Below are positions 34,057-43,745 of a stretch of 64,000 nt of DNA, one piece after another. The stretch is from Alterisphingorhabdus sp051668705. Its GTDB lineage: Bacteria; Pseudomonadota; Alphaproteobacteria; Sphingomonadales; Sphingomonadaceae. Both the position numbers and the translations under genes were made by a program. The stretch is taken from contig NZ_CP196351.1 in the NCBI RefSeq assembly GCF_051668705.1, positions 1,364,001 to 1,428,000 on the forward strand, written 5' to 3'. Position 1 is the stretch's first letter. Each line of letters starts with the position of its first letter. The notes beneath the pieces were generated by a model. That model did not search any database, was not told the DNA's origin, and saw only the letters and a program-made list of their open reading frames with translations.

Positions 34057-35099
34057 CCGAATTTTTCCAATCTCTGGGTATGTCATATGAATGGGCATGG
34101 TTTGTCGCCACATTGGCGGGGATATTACTGATTGCACTGCCGGTGATGCTAGCGGTGGCGTATATCATCTATTTTGACCGTAAAGTCATTGCCGCTATCT
34201 CGCTGCGGCGCGGGCCCAATGTGGTTGGTCCATTTGGCCTGTTGCAGAGTTTTGCTGATGGCTTAAAGGTCTTCCTGCAGGAAACAATCATTCCATCCGG
34301 CGCGAACAAAGGCCTGTTCCTGCTTGCGCCGATTATTACCTTTACCGTTGCGCTTCTCGCTTGGGCCGTCATCCCCTTTGGTGCAGAGGCTGTGCTGGCG
34401 AATATCAATGTCGGCTTACTCTATGTTTTGGCTATCAGTTCGCTGGGCGTTTATGGCGTGGTGATTGCGGGCTGGGCGTCCAACTCCAAATACCCTTTCT
34501 TCTCCGCTATGCGCGCGGCTGCACAAATGATCAGCTATGAAGTATCTATCGGTTTCGTGCTGGTCTGTGTGGTCATCTATGCGGGCACATTCAATCTGAA
34601 CGGCATTATTGAAGCGCAGCGCGGACATGGTTTTGGTTTCGTCAACGCTTATGGCTTCAACCTTTTGCTCTTCCCGATGTGGGTGGTGTTCTTCATCTCT
34701 TCATTGGCCGAAACGGCGCGTGCGCCCTTCGACTTGACTGAGGCAGAAAGTGAGCTGGTTGCAGGGTATCAGACAGAATATAGTTCAATGAGTTTCGCGC
34801 TGTTCTGGCTGGGTGAATATGCCAATATCTTGCTAATGTGTGCGCTCAACTCAATTTTGTTCTGGGGTGGTTGGTTGCCACCATTTGAGTGGGAACCGCT
34901 ATATATGGTCCCTGGTATCATCTGGCTGTTCCTGAAAATGTTCCTGACCTTCTTCCTCTTTTCTTGGATTTGGGCGACTGTGCCGCGCTACCGTTATGAC
35001 CAGCTGATGCGTTTGGGGTGGAAAATATTCCTGCCGCTGTCGCTTCTGTTTGTCGTGATGGTGAGTGGCTGGATTATGTACACAAGGGTTGGACTATGA
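34053..35099 (+). CDS. nuoH: NADH-quinone oxidoreductase subunit H
   Basis: Membrane subunit linking the quinone site to the proton pumps. 348 residues, about eight helices. Motifs: YFDRKVIAAISLRRGPNVVG, LLQSFADGLKVFLQE, and AETARAPFDLTEAESELVAG with QTEYSSMSFALFWLGEYANI. Overlaps nuoG at the start and the next gene at the end, both by ATGA. Confidence 0.97.
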   Translation: MTEFFQSLGMSYEWAWFVATLAGILLIALPVMLAVAYIIYFDRKVIAAISLRRGPNVVGPFGLLQSFADGLKVFLQETIIPSGANKGLFLLAPIITFTVALLAWAVIPFGAEAVLANINVGLLYVLAISSLGVYGVVIAGWASNSKYPFFSAMRAAAQMISYEVSIGFVLVCVVIYAGTFNLNGIIEAQRGHGFGFVNAYGFNLLLFPMWVVFFISSLAETARAPFDLTEAESELVAGYQTEYSSMSFALFWLGEYANILLMCALNSILFWGGWLPPFEWEPLYMVPGIIWLFLKMFLTFFLFSWIWATVPRYRYDQLMRLGWKIFLPLSLLFVVMVSGWIMYTRVGL

Positions 35100-35581
35100 G
35101 ATTTTCTATAGGCTGCGCGGCTGCGGCACTTCTGATTTCTGGCCAAGCACAGGCGGCTATCAAAGGCGGATATGACTGCACAGCAGATGCGCCATATGCT
35201 GTAAACGTTGACGGTGATAAAGTATCCGGCTCAAAAATTGAATTTGGAGATGGCTTCCCTAAAGATGCTTGGCAGTTTGATCTGAGCGTTGATGCCGAAA
35301 ATGCTAAGATCAACTGGCCAAATAGCCCCATTCAGGTTTCTGGCGAGGGCCCAATCATTCCAACCAGTGAGCAATCATTTTTTACCTTCAGCCTTTCTGG
35401 CGGCCCGTGCTTGTTTACTGAAGGAAATTGTGGCGCGATGATTGACTTTGTAGAGCAGCCCGACGGTGGTTTGTTGTTCTCGATCAGGCCATCTGCAATT
35501 ACCCGCCTTCCTGATGATCGCAGAGAGCCACTGCCCATTTTGATCAACGGAAGCTGTAGCAAAGAGGCAGATGCCGAATGA
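35096..35581 (+). CDS. exported four-cysteine protein between nuoH and nuoI
   Basis: 161 residues from the ATG at 35096, overlapping the nuoH stop (ATGA) and, at its own stop, the nuoI start (ATGA). Signal peptide 1-20 (SGQAQA, then AIKGG). The mature protein is acidic, beta-rich in look, and has exactly four cysteines (Cys28, Cys105, Cys112, Cys154), enough for two disulfides. It ends NGSCSKEADAE. Not a known complex I subunit. Its exact fit in the operon suggests a periplasm-side accessory or assembly role, but nothing in the sequence proves that. Confidence 0.8.
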   Translation: MRFSIGCAAAALLISGQAQAAIKGGYDCTADAPYAVNVDGDKVSGSKIEFGDGFPKDAWQFDLSVDAENAKINWPNSPIQVSGEGPIIPTSEQSFFTFSLSGGPCLFTEGNCGAMIDFVEQPDGGLLFSIRPSAITRLPDDRREPLPILINGSCSKEADAE

Positions 35582-36066
35582 ACGCGATTACCAGAACTCT
35601 TAAAGCTTTTACTTTGTATGAGTTTGTGCAGGCGCATGCCCTGACGCTTAAATACTTCTTCAAACCGAAGAAAACTATCAACTATCCTTATGAGAAAAAC
35701 CCGATTAGCCCGCGCTTTCGTGGTGAACATGCCCTGCGCCGCTATCCCAATGGGGAAGAGCGTTGCATTGCCTGTAAATTGTGCGAGGCGGTGTGTCCTG
35801 CGCAAGCGATTACCATTGAGGCAGAGCCGCGTGATGATGGTTCGCGGCGTACCACGCGCTATGATATTGACATGACCAAATGCATCTATTGCGGTTTTTG
35901 TCAGGAGGCCTGTCCGGTTGATGCTGTGGTTGAAGGTCCGAATTTCGAATATGCCACTGAAACCCGCGAAGAACTTATCTATGATAAGTATAAATTGCTG
36001 GAAAATGGGGATAAGTGGGAACGCGCTATAGCCGCAAACCTTGAAGCGGATGCGCCTTACCGTTAA
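35578..36066 (+). CDS. nuoI: NADH-quinone oxidoreductase subunit I
   Basis: Ferredoxin-like subunit with two [4Fe-4S] clusters. 162 residues. Ligands CIACKLCEAVCP (Cys63, 66, 69, 73) and CIYCGFCQEACP (Cys102, 105, 108, 112). N-terminal amphipathic helix region and C-terminal EELIYDKYKLLENGDKWE are typical. A 103-base gap follows before nuoJ, the longest inside the operon apart from the repeat region. Confidence 0.97.
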   Translation: MNAITRTLKAFTLYEFVQAHALTLKYFFKPKKTINYPYEKNPISPRFRGEHALRRYPNGEERCIACKLCEAVCPAQAITIEAEPRDDGSRRTTRYDIDMTKCIYCGFCQEACPVDAVVEGPNFEYATETREELIYDKYKLLENGDKWERAIAANLEADAPYR

Positions 36067-36169
36067 GGCGGCGCAGACGTTGATTCACGCGAACAAATCC
36101 GTTCGATTTTGATAACAATTTGGCCACCATATTGGCCGGTACAGGAAAGAAAAGCAGGGGTCAGCCAAA

Positions 36170-36781
36170 ATGCAAGTCTTTGCCTTTTATCTGTTTGCAG
36201 CGATTGTCATCGCATCGGGCGCATTCACGATTTTATCCCGCAATCCCGTTCATTCGGTTTTGTGGCTCATATTAGCGTTCTTTAATGCTGCAGGCCTTAT
36301 GGTCTTGGTTGGCGCGGAATTCATCGCCATGCTGTTGGTGATTGTGTATGTCGGCGCTGTCGCAGTGCTTTTCCTGTTTGTTGTTATGATGCTGGACATT
36401 GACTTTGCTGAGCTGCGCGCAGGATTTGCCAAAAACCTGCCGCTGGGCGTGGCGCTGGCTTTGGTGTTTCTGGCTGAGTTGGTATTCGGCATTGGTGCAT
36501 GGCAAGCGGGCGGACTAGACATGGCCGAGAGCGGTGTAAGCCCTGGCCGTGAGGGCGTAAGCAACATTCAGGCCGTTGGTGAGCTGCTATATTCGCGTTA
36601 TGTTTTCCTGTTTGAAGCCGCCGGCGTTATATTGCTGGTTGCTATGGTCGGCGCGATTTTGCTGACCCATCGCCAACGCTTGGGCGTAAGGCCACAAAAT
36701 GTGGCGCGTCAGGTTAGCCGCAGACCCGAAGAGGCCGTGCGCAATACCAATCCTGAAACCGGCAAAGGGGTTTCGCTATGA
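36170..36781 (+). CDS. nuoJ: NADH-quinone oxidoreductase subunit J
   Basis: Membrane subunit, 203 residues, five helices. Motifs: LSRNPVHSVLWLILAFFNAA, GAEFIAMLLVIVYVGAVAV and LFLFVVMMLDIDF. AGGGG lies upstream of the ATG. The preceding 103 bases could hold an internal promoter but show only short repeats. Stop overlaps nuoK (ATGA). Confidence 0.96.
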   Translation: MQVFAFYLFAAIVIASGAFTILSRNPVHSVLWLILAFFNAAGLMVLVGAEFIAMLLVIVYVGAVAVLFLFVVMMLDIDFAELRAGFAKNLPLGVALALVFLAELVFGIGAWQAGGLDMAESGVSPGREGVSNIQAVGELLYSRYVFLFEAAGVILLVAMVGAILLTHRQRLGVRPQNVARQVSRRPEEAVRNTNPETGKGVSL

Positions 36782-37083
36782 TTGGCATTGAACATTATCT
36801 GGTCGTCAGCTCCATTCTCTTTGTGATGGGTGTCTTAGGCATTTTCCTCAACCGCAAAAATGTGATCATTATTTTGATGGCAATTGAGCTTATTTTGCTG
36901 GCAGTGAATATCAATCTGGTCGCATTTAGTGCGTTTCTGGGTGATCTTGTAGGCCAGGTTTTTGCTATGTTCGTGTTAACCGTTGCTGCTGGCGAAGCGG
37001 CTATCGGCCTTGCGATCCTCGTCATATATTTCCGTAAACGCGGAACCATTGCCGTTGATGATATCAACAGGATGAAGGGCTAA
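36778..37083 (+). CDS. nuoK: NADH-quinone oxidoreductase subunit K
   Basis: Small membrane subunit, 101 residues, three helices, with conserved glutamates in LMAIELILLAVNIN and VAAGEAAIGLAILV that serve the proton path. Begins IGIEHYLVVSSILFVMGVLG. Normal length. Confidence 0.97.
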   Translation: MIGIEHYLVVSSILFVMGVLGIFLNRKNVIIILMAIELILLAVNINLVAFSAFLGDLVGQVFAMFVLTVAAGEAAIGLAILVIYFRKRGTIAVDDINRMKG

Positions 37084-37088
37084 TTCCC

Positions 37089-39080
37089 ATGAGCATCCAG
37101 CTTATTGTTTTCCTGCCTCTGATAGCAGCAATTATTGCCGGATTGGGTAATCGCTCGCTGGGCAATGTACCTGCAAAAGTCATTACAACAGGCGCTTTAT
37201 TCGCCTCTTGTGCGTTAAGCTGGCCTATCTTTCTGGGCTTTCTAAGTGGTGATGTGCAAGCAGAGGTTGTGCCGGTACTGAAATGGGTGGCGTCTGGCGA
37301 TCTGACATTTGATTGGGCGTTACGCGTTGATACTTTGACCGCAATCATGCTGGTTGTGGTGACCAGTGTGTCATCACTGGTCCATCTTTATAGCTGGGGC
37401 TATATGGATGAAGACCCTGATCAGCCCCGTTTCTTTGCGTATTTGTCACTGTTCACCTTTGCCATGTTGATGCTGGTGACAGCGGATAACCTGGTGCAAA
37501 TGTTCTTTGGTTGGGAAGGCGTGGGCCTTGCATCCTATTTGCTGATCGGGTTCTGGTTCAAAAAGCCGAGCGCCAGTGCCGCAGCGATCAAGGCTTTTGT
37601 CGTAAACCGGGTCGGCGATCTTGGTTTTATGCTCGGTATCTTCGGCACATTCCTGGTTTTCGGCACCGTATCTATTCCAGAGATTTTGGAAGCTGCTCCG
37701 GGTATGGCTGGATCGACTATCGGCTTTTTGGGTTATCGGCTTGATACCATGACAGTGCTTTGCCTGCTCCTATTTGTCGGCGCGATGGGCAAATCGGCGC
37801 AGCTTGGACTGCACACATGGCTGCCCGATGCGATGGAAGGGCCAACGCCTGTGTCCGCACTTATTCACGCTGCAACTATGGTTACTGCGGGTGTCTTCAT
37901 GGTGTGCCGTCTCTCACCAATGTTTGAAACCAGCGATGTTGCGCTGACCGTTGTGACTGTCATAGGCGCCGCCACGGCCATTTTCGCAGCGACTGTAGGG
38001 CTGGTGCAGAATGATATTAAGCGTGTGATCGCCTATTCCACCTGTTCGCAGCTGGGCTATATGTTCTTTGCTGCCGGTGTTGGCGCGTATAATGTCGCGA
38101 TGTTCCACCTGTTCACACACGCTTTTTTCAAGGCGCTGCTGTTCTTGGGCGCTGGCTCGGTTATTCACGCCATGCATCATGAGCAGGATATGCGCTATTA
38201 TGGTGGTCTGCGTAAACATATTCCGCTGACATTCTGGGCGATGATGGCGGGCACTTTGGCGATTACCGGCGTTGGCATCTACTGGATACATGCAGGTTTT
38301 GCCGGTTTCCATTCAAAAGATGCGATCATTGAAGCCGCTTTTGCCGTTGGCACTGATGCTGGCATGTTTGCCTTTGCCATTGGTGTGCTGGCGGCGCTGC
38401 TCACCAGTTTTTACAGCTGGCGCCTGATGTTCCTGACATTTTGGGGCAAGCCGCGTTGGATACAATCAGAACATATTCAGCATAGTGTTCATAAAACACC
38501 ACAAGAGGCTGGCGCTGATCAAACGGGTGGTTATCATCCACATGAAAGCCCGTTTCCTATGCTAATCCCACTTATATTGCTGTCGGCAGGCGCGGTATTT
38601 GCCGGTTATGTCTTTACCCATGCCTTTATTGAAGAAGCAGCATTCTGGAACGGTTCAATCGCTTATAATGCAGGTCTCATGCACAATATGCATGAGGTTC
38701 CTCTTTGGGTGAAACTTGCTGCAAGTATTGCAATGCTAACCGGACTGGCCGCTGCATATTTTGTATACATGATGGGTGAGGGGCGTGCACAGGCTTTGGC
38801 CAAGACATTCCGGCCGCTCTACACATTCTTTTTCAATAAATGGTATTTTGATGAACTTTACGACTGGTTGTTCGTCAAACCTGCATTTGTTGTCGGGCGG
38901 CTGTTCTGGAAAGCTGGCGACCAAAATGTGATTGACCGTTTTGGCCCTAATGGTGCGGCGGCACTGGTTGGTGTTGGCAGCCGAATGGTTGGCAAAATGC
39001 AGTCCGGCTATATTTACAGCTATGCGTTGGTGATGCTTCTTGGCCTTGTCGCAGCGATCAGCTGGGCCATGGTGAAGTAG
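37089..39080 (+). CDS. nuoL: NADH-quinone oxidoreductase subunit L
   Basis: Antiporter-like proton-pumping subunit, 663 residues. Motifs: FFGWEGVGLASYLLIGFWF, LGLHTWLPDAMEGPTPVSAL with IHAATMVTAGVF, and a lysine-bearing IAYSTCSQLGYMFFA. The C-terminal part (after about 500) holds the long lateral helix region and the final anchor helix. Confidence 0.97.
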   Translation: MSIQLIVFLPLIAAIIAGLGNRSLGNVPAKVITTGALFASCALSWPIFLGFLSGDVQAEVVPVLKWVASGDLTFDWALRVDTLTAIMLVVVTSVSSLVHLYSWGYMDEDPDQPRFFAYLSLFTFAMLMLVTADNLVQMFFGWEGVGLASYLLIGFWFKKPSASAAAIKAFVVNRVGDLGFMLGIFGTFLVFGTVSIPEILEAAPGMAGSTIGFLGYRLDTMTVLCLLLFVGAMGKSAQLGLHTWLPDAMEGPTPVSALIHAATMVTAGVFMVCRLSPMFETSDVALTVVTVIGAATAIFAATVGLVQNDIKRVIAYSTCSQLGYMFFAAGVGAYNVAMFHLFTHAFFKALLFLGAGSVIHAMHHEQDMRYYGGLRKHIPLTFWAMMAGTLAITGVGIYWIHAGFAGFHSKDAIIEAAFAVGTDAGMFAFAIGVLAALLTSFYSWRLMFLTFWGKPRWIQSEHIQHSVHKTPQEAGADQTGGYHPHESPFPMLIPLILLSAGAVFAGYVFTHAFIEEAAFWNGSIAYNAGLMHNMHEVPLWVKLAASIAMLTGLAAAYFVYMMGEGRAQALAKTFRPLYTFFFNKWYFDELYDWLFVKPAFVVGRLFWKAGDQNVIDRFGPNGAAALVGVGSRMVGKMQSGYIYSYALVMLLGLVAAISWAMVK

Positions 39081-39095
39081 GCGGGTGAGAAGACA

Positions 39096-40664
39096 ATGAA
39101 CGATCTGGGCTTTCCTATTCTTTCCACCATGTTGCTGGTGCCAGCATTGGCAGCAATTATATGTCTGTTCGTCAGCGCAGGAACCGCGCGCATGATCGCC
39201 TTATTGGCGACCTTGATTGACTTGGCACTGGGCATCATCCTCTGGATCAACTTTGATATTGGCGGCGCGCAGTGGCAATTTGTTGAAAGTGCACCTTTAT
39301 TTGATCGCTTTAGCTGGGCATTGGGCATTGATGGCATATCCCTTATGCTGATCATGCTGTCAGTATTTTTGATGCCGATTTGTATCGGTGCCAGCTGGAA
39401 TTCTATCGACAAGCGCGTTGGCGAATATATGGCGGCCTTCCTGTTCATGGAAGTTTTGATGATCGGCGTCTTTGCTGCGCAGGACATCTTCCTCTTTTAT
39501 ATTCTGTTTGAGGCTGGGCTTATCCCCATGTACCTGATTATCGGTATATGGGGCGGTGCAGACCGGATTTACGCCAGCTATAAGTTCTTTCTCTACACGC
39601 TGCTTGGCTCTGTGCTCATGCTGATTGCAATGTTCTGGATGGTCAATGAGGTTGGCACGACAGACATTCCGACATTGATGCAATATGATTTTGCGCCCGA
39701 AGCACAGACCTGGCTATGGCTCGCCTTCTTCGCCAGCTTTGCCGTTAAAATGCCGATGTGGCCCGTGCACACATGGTTGCCAGATGCGCACGTTCAGGCA
39801 CCGACTGCGGGTTCGGTCATTTTGGCTGGTGTTTTGCTGAAACTTGGCGGCTATGGCTTTATTCGCTTCTCGCTCCCCATGTTTCCAGAGGCATCCGCGC
39901 AATTTGTGTGGCTCATCCTAACCTTGTCTATGGTTGCCGTGATCTACACGTCATTGGTTGCTTTGGTTCAGCATGACATGAAAAAACTGATCGCCTATAG
40001 CTCGGTTGCGCACATGGCGATTGTGACTGTTGGTCTGTTTGCTTTCAACCAACAGGGGCTTGAAGGCGCAATGATTATCATGCTCAGCCACGGCCTTGTT
40101 TCGGGCGCTTTATTCCTGTGCGTTGGCGTTATTTATGATCGCTTGCATACGCGGGAAATTGATCGTTATGGCGGTCTGTCCATAAATATGCCGCGCTATG
40201 CTTTGTTGTTTTTGCTGTTCACCATGGCCAGTATCGGTTTGCCGGGAACAAGCGGCTTTGTCGGTGAGTTTTTAGCGCTGCTTGGCGTTTATGAGGTTTC
40301 CAGTCTGGTTACTCTGGTATCGACCACCGGTATCATTCTCGGCGCTGGCTATATGCTATATCTTTATCGCCGGATCGCGTTTGGCGAATTGGTGCATGAT
40401 GATGTCAAACAAATGACTGATCTATCCCCGCGCGAAATGGCTCTTTTGGCGCCTATTGCGGCCGTGGTCTTGTGGATGGGTGTCTATCCAGAGAGCTTTT
40501 TGGCCCCTATGCGCGGCGACATTAGCGCTCTTGAAGCACGTCTGGCGCGAGCAAAGCCTATTGGTGATGCGCAACTGACACCTGGAACAGGATTGCCGGC
40601 AAATGCTGATACGCACGGGAATAGTGATAATCACGGCTCTGCTGCTGATGAAGGAGCGCACTGA
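39096..40664 (+). CDS. nuoM: NADH-quinone oxidoreductase subunit M
   Basis: Second antiporter-like subunit, 522 residues. Motifs: YILFEAGLIPMYLIIGIWGG, PVHTWLPDAHVQAPTAGSVI, and LIAYSSVAHMAIVTVGLF. Ends in a His/Asn/Asp-rich tail (THGNSDNHGSAADEGAH) that could be a metal-binding or simply disordered extension. The stop overlaps nuoN (TGATG). Confidence 0.97.
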   Translation: MNDLGFPILSTMLLVPALAAIICLFVSAGTARMIALLATLIDLALGIILWINFDIGGAQWQFVESAPLFDRFSWALGIDGISLMLIMLSVFLMPICIGASWNSIDKRVGEYMAAFLFMEVLMIGVFAAQDIFLFYILFEAGLIPMYLIIGIWGGADRIYASYKFFLYTLLGSVLMLIAMFWMVNEVGTTDIPTLMQYDFAPEAQTWLWLAFFASFAVKMPMWPVHTWLPDAHVQAPTAGSVILAGVLLKLGGYGFIRFSLPMFPEASAQFVWLILTLSMVAVIYTSLVALVQHDMKKLIAYSSVAHMAIVTVGLFAFNQQGLEGAMIIMLSHGLVSGALFLCVGVIYDRLHTREIDRYGGLSINMPRYALLFLLFTMASIGLPGTSGFVGEFLALLGVYEVSSLVTLVSTTGIILGAGYMLYLYRRIAFGELVHDDVKQMTDLSPREMALLAPIAAVVLWMGVYPESFLAPMRGDISALEARLARAKPIGDAQLTPGTGLPANADTHGNSDNHGSAADEGAH

Positions 40665-42142
40665 TGCCACAATATGAACTCTGGCTGCAGCTCACAGCGC
40701 CCGAACTTATTCTCTCCATATCAAGCCTAGTCCTGCTTTTAATCGCAGGCTTTGCTGGCCAAAAATCCAGTAAATTGGTTGGCATGCTGGCTGTAACGGC
40801 CTTGGTGGCTTCATCGGCCGTAGCACTCGATTTTCTGACGGGTGATGGTTTCTCGGAAGGTGCTGATGCATTTTACGGTCAGTATTTTATGGATCGCTTT
40901 GGTTCGTTTATGAAGCTGCTGATCTATGCCGCTGCGATCATAACTCTGATAATATCACCGCGCTTCCTTGAAGAACGCAAGATGATGCGTCCGGAATTTC
41001 CAGTTCTGATAGTCTTTGCCGCTATCGGCATGGGCTTGATGGTCTCTGCTACTGATCTCATCTCATTATATATAGGTTTGGAACTGAACAGCCTTGCGGC
41101 TTATGTTCTTGCTAGCTTTGCGCGTGATGATGAGCGCTCGAGTGAGGCAGGCCTGAAATATTTTGTCCTTGGTGCATTGGCCAGCGGCATTTTGCTATAC
41201 GGCATGTCTCTGCTTTATGGTTTTACCGGCACGACCAGCTTTATCGGCATTGCTAATGCTTTTGGCGACGAGCTGGGCAATGGCGCATTATTTGGCATGG
41301 TCTTTGTACTGGCCGGTTTGGCCTTTAAAATTAGCGCTGTACCGTTTCATATGTGGACACCAGACGTTTATGAAGGCGCGCCAACGCCGGTAACAGCTTT
41401 CTTTGCCAGTGCTCCAAAGGTGGCAGCCATAGCACTCACCATGCGGGTATTGTTCTGGTGTTTTTATGGCTTTATCGCCAGTTGGCAACCCATAATCATC
41501 TTCATCGCATTGGGCTCTATCATCATCGGGGCCGCTGGTGCGATTGGTCAGCAAAATGTAAAGCGCCTCTTGGCCTATAGCTCCATTAACAATGTCGGCT
41601 TTTTGCTTATCGGCATCGCAGCGGCCAGTGCTGCAGGTGCTGCGGCAACCAGCACATATTTGCTGATCTATGTCGCAATGACATTGGGCGCATTTGCCTG
41701 TGTGATGGAATTGCGTGATGCCAATGGCAATGCTGTAGAATCGCTTGATGCTCTGGCAGGGCTATCAAAAGTCCGCCCCGGCATTGCGGCAGCATTGGCT
41801 ATCTTCATGTTCTCACTGGCCGGTATTCCGCCACTTTACGGCTTTTGGGGCAAAGCATTGGTATTCAGCGCTGCCGTTGAGGCTGGACTGTTGCCGCTCG
41901 CCGCTATCGGTATCGCAGCCTCGGTCATAGGTGCTTTTTATTATCTGAAAGTCATCAAAGTGATGTATTTCGATGATGTATCGGGCATTGTTGTCGCTGA
42001 GCGTATCGCGCCTGAGCGCCTTGCCATCATTATTTTGACAGCATTGTTTGTATCGCCATTGGGTTTCTTCCTAAATGGTGTGATCGCGACCTATTCTGAT
42101 CAAGCGGGAACAGCGCTCACCTACTTTTTGAGTTTCGCTTAA
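40664..42142 (+). CDS. nuoN: NADH-quinone oxidoreductase subunit N
   Basis: Third antiporter-like subunit, 492 residues. Motifs: LISLYIGLELNSLAAYVLAS, FHMWTPDVYEGAPTPVTAFF, LLAYSSINNVGFLLIGI, and SLAGIPPLYGFWGK. Last canonical nuo gene; birA follows after 4 bases, so transcription probably continues into it. Confidence 0.97.
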   Translation: MPQYELWLQLTAPELILSISSLVLLLIAGFAGQKSSKLVGMLAVTALVASSAVALDFLTGDGFSEGADAFYGQYFMDRFGSFMKLLIYAAAIITLIISPRFLEERKMMRPEFPVLIVFAAIGMGLMVSATDLISLYIGLELNSLAAYVLASFARDDERSSEAGLKYFVLGALASGILLYGMSLLYGFTGTTSFIGIANAFGDELGNGALFGMVFVLAGLAFKISAVPFHMWTPDVYEGAPTPVTAFFASAPKVAAIALTMRVLFWCFYGFIASWQPIIIFIALGSIIIGAAGAIGQQNVKRLLAYSSINNVGFLLIGIAAASAAGAAATSTYLLIYVAMTLGAFACVMELRDANGNAVESLDALAGLSKVRPGIAAALAIFMFSLAGIPPLYGFWGKALVFSAAVEAGLLPLAAIGIAASVIGAFYYLKVIKVMYFDDVSGIVVAERIAPERLAIIILTALFVSPLGFFLNGVIATYSDQAGTALTYFLSFA

Positions 42143-42146
42143 GCCT

Positions 42147-42917
42147 TTGCCGGCGGCCTTTCGCATACAATTTGTGGAGCAAACCGGCTCTACCAATAGC
42201 GACATGCTCAAACATGCTGCCAATGGTGGTCGTGAAGGTGATTGGTTGCGCGCAGAGCGTCAGCTTTCAGGGCGCGGACGTTTGGGGCGAGAATGGCAGG
42301 AAGAGACAGGTAATCTCTACGCCAGCACAATCATTACAGTTGCGCCTGATGACCCGCCGGCGACTTTACTGGCCATGGTCGCCGGTATAGCCTTTGCAAA
42401 GACCGTTATCGACTATTCTACTGCGCAATCCGTGCTGCTTAAATGGCCCAATGATGTGATGGTAGGAGCAGCAAAAATGGGCGGTATCTTACTGGAACGT
42501 CAGGGTGATGCGGTTATTGCTGGCTTTGGCCTTAATATCCATTCGGCGCCAAATATTGCTGGGCGTGAGACGGTAGCTTTGGCTGATGTTCGTCCAGTTG
42601 ATGCCCAATCGCTTGATGCTGCCTTGGTTTGCGAAAAACTGGCCTTCTATTTTTCCGATACACTGCGGCTATGGCGTGATAGTGATGATGGCGAGAAGAA
42701 TGCGACCAACACACGCAATCCAGTGCTTGATAGCTGGTGTGCCTTAGCCCATCCTATTGGGACGAAGGTTTCGGTCAGTGATGTTCATGGCAAGCCGATA
42801 GAGGGTCAGTTTGCCGGATTGGACGATGATGGTGCAATGCGTTTGCTGGGCGCAGACGGTAATATTGCGATCATTCGCGCAGGCGATGTTTCGCTTATCG
42901 TGGATAAGGAGGAATAG
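42147..42917 (+). CDS. birA: biotin--[acetyl-CoA-carboxylase] ligase
   Basis: Activates biotin and attaches it to the carboxylase carrier protein. 256 residues from a TTG at 42147; a GTG at 42174 is the alternative, but it would trim the first strand. Motifs: VEQTGSTNSDMLKH, biotin loop SGRGRLGREW, LLKWPNDVMVGAAKMGGILL (Lys110). It lacks the N-terminal helix-turn-helix of bifunctional BirA, so it is a ligase without repressor function. Followed by coaX after 3 bases. Confidence 0.92.
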   Translation: MPAAFRIQFVEQTGSTNSDMLKHAANGGREGDWLRAERQLSGRGRLGREWQEETGNLYASTIITVAPDDPPATLLAMVAGIAFAKTVIDYSTAQSVLLKWPNDVMVGAAKMGGILLERQGDAVIAGFGLNIHSAPNIAGRETVALADVRPVDAQSLDAALVCEKLAFYFSDTLRLWRDSDDGEKNATNTRNPVLDSWCALAHPIGTKVSVSDVHGKPIEGQFAGLDDDGAMRLLGADGNIAIIRAGDVSLIVDKEE

Positions 42918-42920
42918 ACA

Positions 42921-43703
42921 ATGCTATTGGCAATCGATGTGGGCAATACCAATGCAGTTTTTGCTCTTTATGATGGGTTGGAGCAGCTATCACGTTGGCG
43001 CATTTCCACTGATCCACGGCGCACTGCTGATGAATATGCGGTCTGGCTTGACCAATTGCTGACGATGCAGAATTTTGATCGTAAGGCGATCAAAAATGTG
43101 ATCGTATCTACGGTTGTGCCGCGCGCAATGCATAATCTGTCGCAATTGTCACAGAAATATTTTGACGCTGATTTGCTGATTGCCGGCCGTGCTCCGGTTG
43201 AATGGGGCATAACAGTTGATGTTGAGGAACCAAGTTCTTTAGGTGCTGACCGTGCCGTGAATACTATTGCGGCGCATCATCGACACGCAGGGGATTTGAT
43301 TGTTATCGATTTCGGCACCGCGACAACGATAGATTTTGTTGATTATAATGGTGCCTATAAGGGCGGTATTATCGCTCCTGGAATTAATATCTCGCTTGAT
43401 GCTCTGGTCAATGCAGCCGCCAAATTACCGCGTGTTGCCATTGAAGTACCGGAAGGCGAGAGCCATAATGTTATTGGCCGCACAACGGAAAGCCAAATGC
43501 AAATAGGTGTGTTCTGGGGCTATGTATCCTTAATAGAAGGCCTTATAGAGCGCATGAAACAACAAATAGGCAGACCGACCAAGGTTATCGCAACGGGTGG
43601 TCTGGCCGTTTTGTTTGACGGACATAGCGATATTTTCGACGCGGTTGAGACTGATCTTACTTTGGGTGGTCTGGCGTTGATGGTGCATCGCGCCGGACTA
43701 TAA
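42921..43703 (+). CDS. coaX: type III pantothenate kinase
   Basis: First step of coenzyme A synthesis; ATP- and monovalent-cation-dependent ASKHA-fold kinase. 260 residues. Phosphate loop LLAIDVGNTNAVFALYDG; GADRAVNTIAAHH; VIDFGTATTIDFVDYNG; and YKGGIIAPGINISLDAL. Close spacing to birA and rnj is common in alphaproteobacteria. Confidence 0.95.
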   Translation: MLLAIDVGNTNAVFALYDGLEQLSRWRISTDPRRTADEYAVWLDQLLTMQNFDRKAIKNVIVSTVVPRAMHNLSQLSQKYFDADLLIAGRAPVEWGITVDVEEPSSLGADRAVNTIAAHHRHAGDLIVIDFGTATTIDFVDYNGAYKGGIIAPGINISLDALVNAAAKLPRVAIEVPEGESHNVIGRTTESQMQIGVFWGYVSLIEGLIERMKQQIGRPTKVIATGGLAVLFDGHSDIFDAVETDLTLGGLALMVHRAGL

Positions 43704-43745
43704 TGATAATGACACGCGCTTTGCGTGCCGATTGAAGGAAAATTG

